DNA of 7,079 nt from Thermoflexales bacterium. Its GTDB lineage: Bacteria > Chloroflexota > Anaerolineae > B4-G1. This document shows, one piece after another, positions 5,202 through 7,079 of this stretch. The stretch spans positions 1 to 7,079 of the forward strand of contig SKQX01000192.1 in assembly GCA_007118795.1 (NCBI GenBank), given 5' to 3'. The position numbers and the translations under genes were made by a program. Position 1 is the stretch's first letter, and every line of letters begins with the position of its first letter. The notes beneath the pieces are model-generated. The model made no database searches, was not told the origin of the DNA, and saw nothing but the letters and a program-made list of their open reading frames with translations.

Positions 5202-5579
5202 CCAGCCGGGCCAGCCTGCTCCTCGTCTGAGCGGGCCGTACCGCCCTCACCCATCCTCGCGCCGGGCGGATCTGCCCCTCTCCCAGCCCCCAGCCCCCAT
5301 CCCCGCTCCACGTCCCGAGCCAGGAACCCGGTCCCCTTCCGAAGCCATTTTCTACTCCAGCCGTCGAGCTGAAGAGCACGCCTGCAGGCTTACGGGGGAA
5401 GCCACAGGGGTCGCCGGAGGTCTCCGGGGCATAGATCCGTGGACGGAGGCTGGTCACAGCGGACCCGCGCGCTCAGACCGCGGTGGTCGGTGACACCCCC
5501 TGGCCGCTCCGGGCACGCAGTTCTCTGTCAGCAGAGCCAGCTCGGTCACCAGATCGAGACCGGCCCAGCCGGGGATACG
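5202..5579. other. Gene-free intergenic region
   Basis: No gene is supported. Open frames of 89-140 codons occur on both strands but have Pro/Arg/Gly-rich translations typical of noncoding high-GC DNA, and none has a good ribosome binding site. Contents noted: the G4 motif at 5282-5304 and a small CTCTG/CAGAG hairpin at 5523-5536. A reverse-frame stretch around 5490-5580 has a slightly protein-like translation (GLDLVTELALLTE), which may be a gene remnant. Confidence 0.55.
5282..5304 (-). other. G-quadruplex motif
   Basis: The reverse strand has four G runs of 4, 5, 5 and 3 separated by 2-nt loops (AT, CT, CT), which meets the strict G4 pattern with very short loops. It lies about 80 bp upstream of the -35 of the flavin reductase promoter, on that gene's coding strand. 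Confidence 0.65.
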
Positions 5580-5604
5580 ATCGGGGTGCCGGTCCCACCC
5601 CGAT
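5580..5604 (-). terminator. Hairpin terminator after lipoprotein copy 2
   Basis: ATCGGGGT (5580-5587) and ACCCCGAT (5597-5604) form a perfect 8-bp stem with a 9-nt loop, beginning 10 nt after the stop codon on the reverse strand. The sequence after the stem is not T-rich, so it is either a U-less terminator or a 3'-end stabiliser. Confidence 0.6.
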
Positions 5605-5614
5605 GATGGTGAGC

Positions 5615-5986
5615 CTATTGCTCGACCCGTATAGTGTCCCCGAACTCGTTCGTCCTCACGACGTAATACTCCCCATCTGCGTGGATGGTCAACTCCCAGC
5701 CCGGTGCAATCACCTCTGCGCAAACCTCATCCGGCTCACCCAATCCCAGACACGCGTCCGGCCATTCGGTCGAGGTAGCCTCCACAACGACCATATCCTC
5801 GACGGGGATGCCCGTCTTGTCGCTGAGTTCCACCGTGGCCGCCTGCTCGACTTCGTACAGGATATCTGTCGGGTCCTCCGGGACTGTCGGCTCCTCCGGC
5901 ACCGCCGGCTCGCACGCGCTCAAGGCCAGCACGAGCGCCATAGAGACAGCGGCTGCAACGATCACCCTGGTCGTCCTTCCGTCCAT
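5615..5986 (-). CDS. Small lipoprotein with two-Cys WPDxCLGL domain (copy 2)
   Basis: This 123-residue paralogue of the lipoprotein at 3226-3582 has the same plan. A short basic start is followed by a hydrophobic signal segment (about 8-24), the lipobox LSAC with C25, and the same CEPA start of the mature chain. The Pro/Glu linker has a roughly 4-residue insertion. The folded part carries W75-P-D-A-C79-L-G-L, C89-A-E-V, PGWELTI (95-101) and YVVRT (108-112). The 20 residues from T73 to V92 are identical to copy 1, while linker and signal peptide differ, which points to constraint or recent exchange around the Cys pair. The start at 5986 has GGGGAGG (5995-6001, reverse strand) 8 nt upstream. 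A hairpin follows the stop closely. Function is unknown; a role at the outer face of the membrane is inferred from the signal alone. Confidence 0.9.
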   Translation of the reverse strand: MDGRTTRVIVAAAVSMALVLALSACEPAVPEEPTVPEDPTDILYEVEQAATVELSDKTGIPVEDMVVVEATSTEWPDACLGLGEPDEVCAEVIAPGWELTIHADGEYYVVRTNEFGDTIRVEQ

Positions 5987-6071
5987 CGTCCTTGCCTCCC
6001 CTCTGTTGACTACGCGAGACGCACCGTTCTACGGTGGGTTCCTCCCGCCGGCCTTCCCCATTCCCTCGTCT

Positions 6072-6083
6072 CCTATCACCTCC
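6072..6083 (-). promoter_or_regulatory. Conserved Shine-Dalgarno-like leader motif (copy 2)
   Basis: Reverse strand GGAGGTGATAGG, identical to 3671-3682 and lying 86 nt upstream of the lipoprotein start. An ATG follows after about 10 further nt and would encode only ten residues. The counterpart in copy 1 has no such frame, so a leader peptide is not conserved. Confidence 0.5.
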
Positions 6084-6167
6084 TGAACATCATCATCCTG
6101 ACGTCGGTGCGAGCCCGTGACGACCTCTCCGACTCCGCCAGCTCCGGCCTCCCGTGGCAGTTCGATC

Positions 6168-6232
6168 ATGGTAACATATGGGCATTATGCCTACCGGTGG
6201 TCTGGGTTTGGATTGAGTTTGAGCTGAGTTGG
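6168..6232 (-). promoter_or_regulatory. Promoter candidate with three 11-bp direct repeats (copy 2)
   Basis: On the forward strand GGTTTG (6205), AGTTTG (6216) and AGTTGG (6227) are spaced by exactly 11 bp; on the reverse strand they read CAAACC, CAAACT and CCAACT. TACCAT (6168-6173, reverse strand) begins 27 bp downstream of the array, the same distance as TAGGAT in copy 1. The outermost repeat is the most degenerate. The predicted leader is about 175 nt. An OmpR/PhoB-type operator is inferred from the repeat period. Confidence 0.55.
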
Positions 6233-6314
6233 CCCGGGAGACTGCGTCGTCGCCCCATCGTCCAGGCCCTGTTCGGCCGAGCAAGGACGGGGCTGGTTGA
6301 CCGAGGCGACCTTC

Positions 6315-6343
6315 TTGACAAAAAGCGCTCTGACGTCTAGAAT
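6315..6343 (+). promoter_or_regulatory. Near-consensus sigma70 promoter
   Basis: TTGACA (6315-6320) and TAGAAT (6338-6343) are separated by the optimal 17 bp, 11 of 12 consensus matches. This is the best promoter in the window. It points at the GNAT gene with a predicted start near 6350 and a leader of about 250 nt, and it diverges from the lipoprotein copy 2 control region. Confidence 0.8.
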
Positions 6344-6602
6344 CCCGCTTCGTGCGCCACCGGTCTGACCAGGGGCGCCATGATCCGAGGAACTGATACC
6401 GGGAACGCCAGGGAAGATCCGGCGCACGGATACCCAGCCCCTCCGATGAAGACATGCCCTGCCGTCGGCCAGGATACCGGACGCTGCAGGCAGAACCGGG
6501 GGGCGGCGATGCCCACGGCCTTCGGCTGTCACGCGGAGCGCGGTCCAGGGGCTTCCCCCCACCCCGGCTTCGTCGTGGTAACGAATCAGGAGATGAAGAT
6601 AG
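6344..6602 (+). other. Long untranslated leader of the GNAT gene
   Basis: No gene is supported here; the forward frame from 6380 runs out of frame into the GNAT gene and has no recognisable protein. Features seen are a hairpin ACGGCC (6515-6520)/GGCTGT (6524-6529) with a TTC loop and two GATACCGG words. No T-box, cobalamin, SAM or FMN consensus was recognised. The ribosome binding site AGGAG (6588-6592) ends the leader. Confidence 0.5.
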
Positions 6603-7079
6603 ATGGATACGGTTGCAGACCCAGGCATAAGCACCCGAGACAGCCTGGCCGGGATGCCCGAGGATCGCGTCCTCTCCACGCCCCGATCTCCCCATGCCAG
6701 GCTCGACGTAGCTGACGCGCCCGCCATCCGCGGGCTTGGTTTTCGCCGCTTTCGCGGGGACGAGGACTTCCCGCTGATGGCGGCGGTCGCTGAGCGGTGC
6801 AAGGCCGCCGACCAGCACGAGTTCGTCGAGACGGTGGAGGACCTGCGGCGTTACTACCGCCATCTGGTCAACAGCCGCCCCAGCACCGACATGCTCTTCG
6901 TCGAGATCTTCGGCGAGCTCATCGGGTACACCCGCGTCTGGTGGGCTCAGGTCGTGGAGGGGCCGCGCATCTACAGCCACTTCGCGAATCTGGTCCCCGA
7001 ATGGCGGGAGAAGGGGATCCGGCGCGCGATGCTCCGGCACAGCGAGCGTCGGCTCCGGGAGATCGCTGCCGACCACACC
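6603..7079 (+). CDS. GNAT-family N-acetyltransferase, 3' truncated by the window
   Basis: The first 159 codons of a gene that is still open at the window edge. After an N-terminal stretch of about 40 residues without clear structure comes GLGFRRFRGDEDFP, then a helical region, the strand DMLFVEIFGELIGYTRVWW, and YSHFANLVPEWREKGIRRAML, the GNAT motif A. The acetyl-CoA pyrophosphate loop is R135-E-K-G138-I-R140, matching (Q/R)xxGx(G/A) except for Arg at the last position. Such enzymes move an acetyl group from acetyl-CoA to an amine; the substrate cannot be told. The family often has two tandem GNAT domains, and the missing 3' part may hold the second. The start at 6603 is chosen because AGGAG (6588-6592) lies 10 nt upstream and an in-frame TAG sits directly before the ATG; the next in-frame ATG (6654) has no such site. 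Expression is probably from the promoter at 6315-6343. Confidence 0.85.
   Translation, partial: MDTVADPGISTRDSLAGMPEDRVLSTPRSPHARLDVADAPAIRGLGFRRFRGDEDFPLMAAVAERCKAADQHEFVETVEDLRRYYRHLVNSRPSTDMLFVEIFGELIGYTRVWWAQVVEGPRIYSHFANLVPEWREKGIRRAMLRHSERRLREIAADHT

Larger units (their letters stand above)
5615..6240 (-). repeat. Duplicated lipoprotein gene plus control region, copy 2
   Basis: Partner of 3226-3880, in direct orientation about 2.4 kb apart. The best DNA match is 5685-5767 against 3293-3375, about 5 differences in 83 bp by eye. The upstream parts align through short conserved blocks: CCTATCACCTCC at 6072-6083, the TAxxAT hexamer, and the 11-bp repeats. Confidence 0.75.

Noticed and set aside
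5454..5723. 89-codon reverse ORF with a slightly protein-like middle part
   Set aside because: It overlaps the 3' end of lipoprotein copy 2 in another frame and has no ribosome binding site. The protein-like piece is too short to call a pseudogene.
6344..6602. T-box leader
   Set aside because: No T-box core sequence, AGTA box or terminator/antiterminator pair was found.
6093..7076. 327-codon reverse ORF
   Set aside because: It is antisense to the GNAT gene and crosses the control region of lipoprotein copy 2; the translation has no recognisable domain.

Overview
The window comes from a high-GC bacterium. A divergent elongation factor G, small lipoproteins with a Pro/Glu-rich linker and a two-Cys WPDxCLGL domain, and a GNAT protein beginning with a GLGFRRFRGDEDFP-type segment would suit the Chloroflexota. 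That placement is an inference from style; no marker gene fixes it.

Layout. Positions 1-205 hold 45-bp palindrome-bearing tandem repeats that probably continue upstream. A promoter then leads into a 127-residue four-helix membrane protein (313-696, +). A 285-bp gap holds a post-stop hairpin, a possible promoter, a strong intrinsic terminator and an extended -10 promoter. Next is a translation elongation factor G homologue (982-3081, +) that stands alone, not in a str operon. It converges, across a long hairpin, on a small lipoprotein gene (3226-3582, -). Upstream of that gene lie a long leader, a candidate -10 and three 11-bp direct repeats. Next come a degenerate 13-bp tandem array (3931-4048) and a polypyrimidine/G4/hairpin element (4238-4273). 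A flavin reductase-family gene (4457-4975, -) follows, with its own TTGACA promoter about 190 nt upstream, a hairpin-rich leader and a G-quadruplex motif behind the promoter. A paralogous lipoprotein gene (5615-5986, -) comes next, with the same upstream architecture. The right end has a near-consensus promoter (6315-6343, +), a leader of about 250 nt, and the 5' part of a GNAT acetyltransferase gene (6603 to the window end, +).

The genes do not form an obvious operon or pathway; most appear to be transcribed singly. The most interesting signal is a dispersed duplication of about 630-655 bp. It carries a lipoprotein gene with its control region: three 11-bp direct repeats, a TAxxAT hexamer at the same distance from them in both copies, and a conserved GGAGGTGATAGG in the leader. 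A patch of about 94% DNA identity inside the two genes suggests recent duplication or gene conversion. This looks like a small co-regulated surface lipoprotein family, with the repeats resembling an OmpR/PhoB-type operator. Noncoding DNA is unusually abundant and repeat-rich. No CRISPR array, transposase, rRNA or tRNA was seen.
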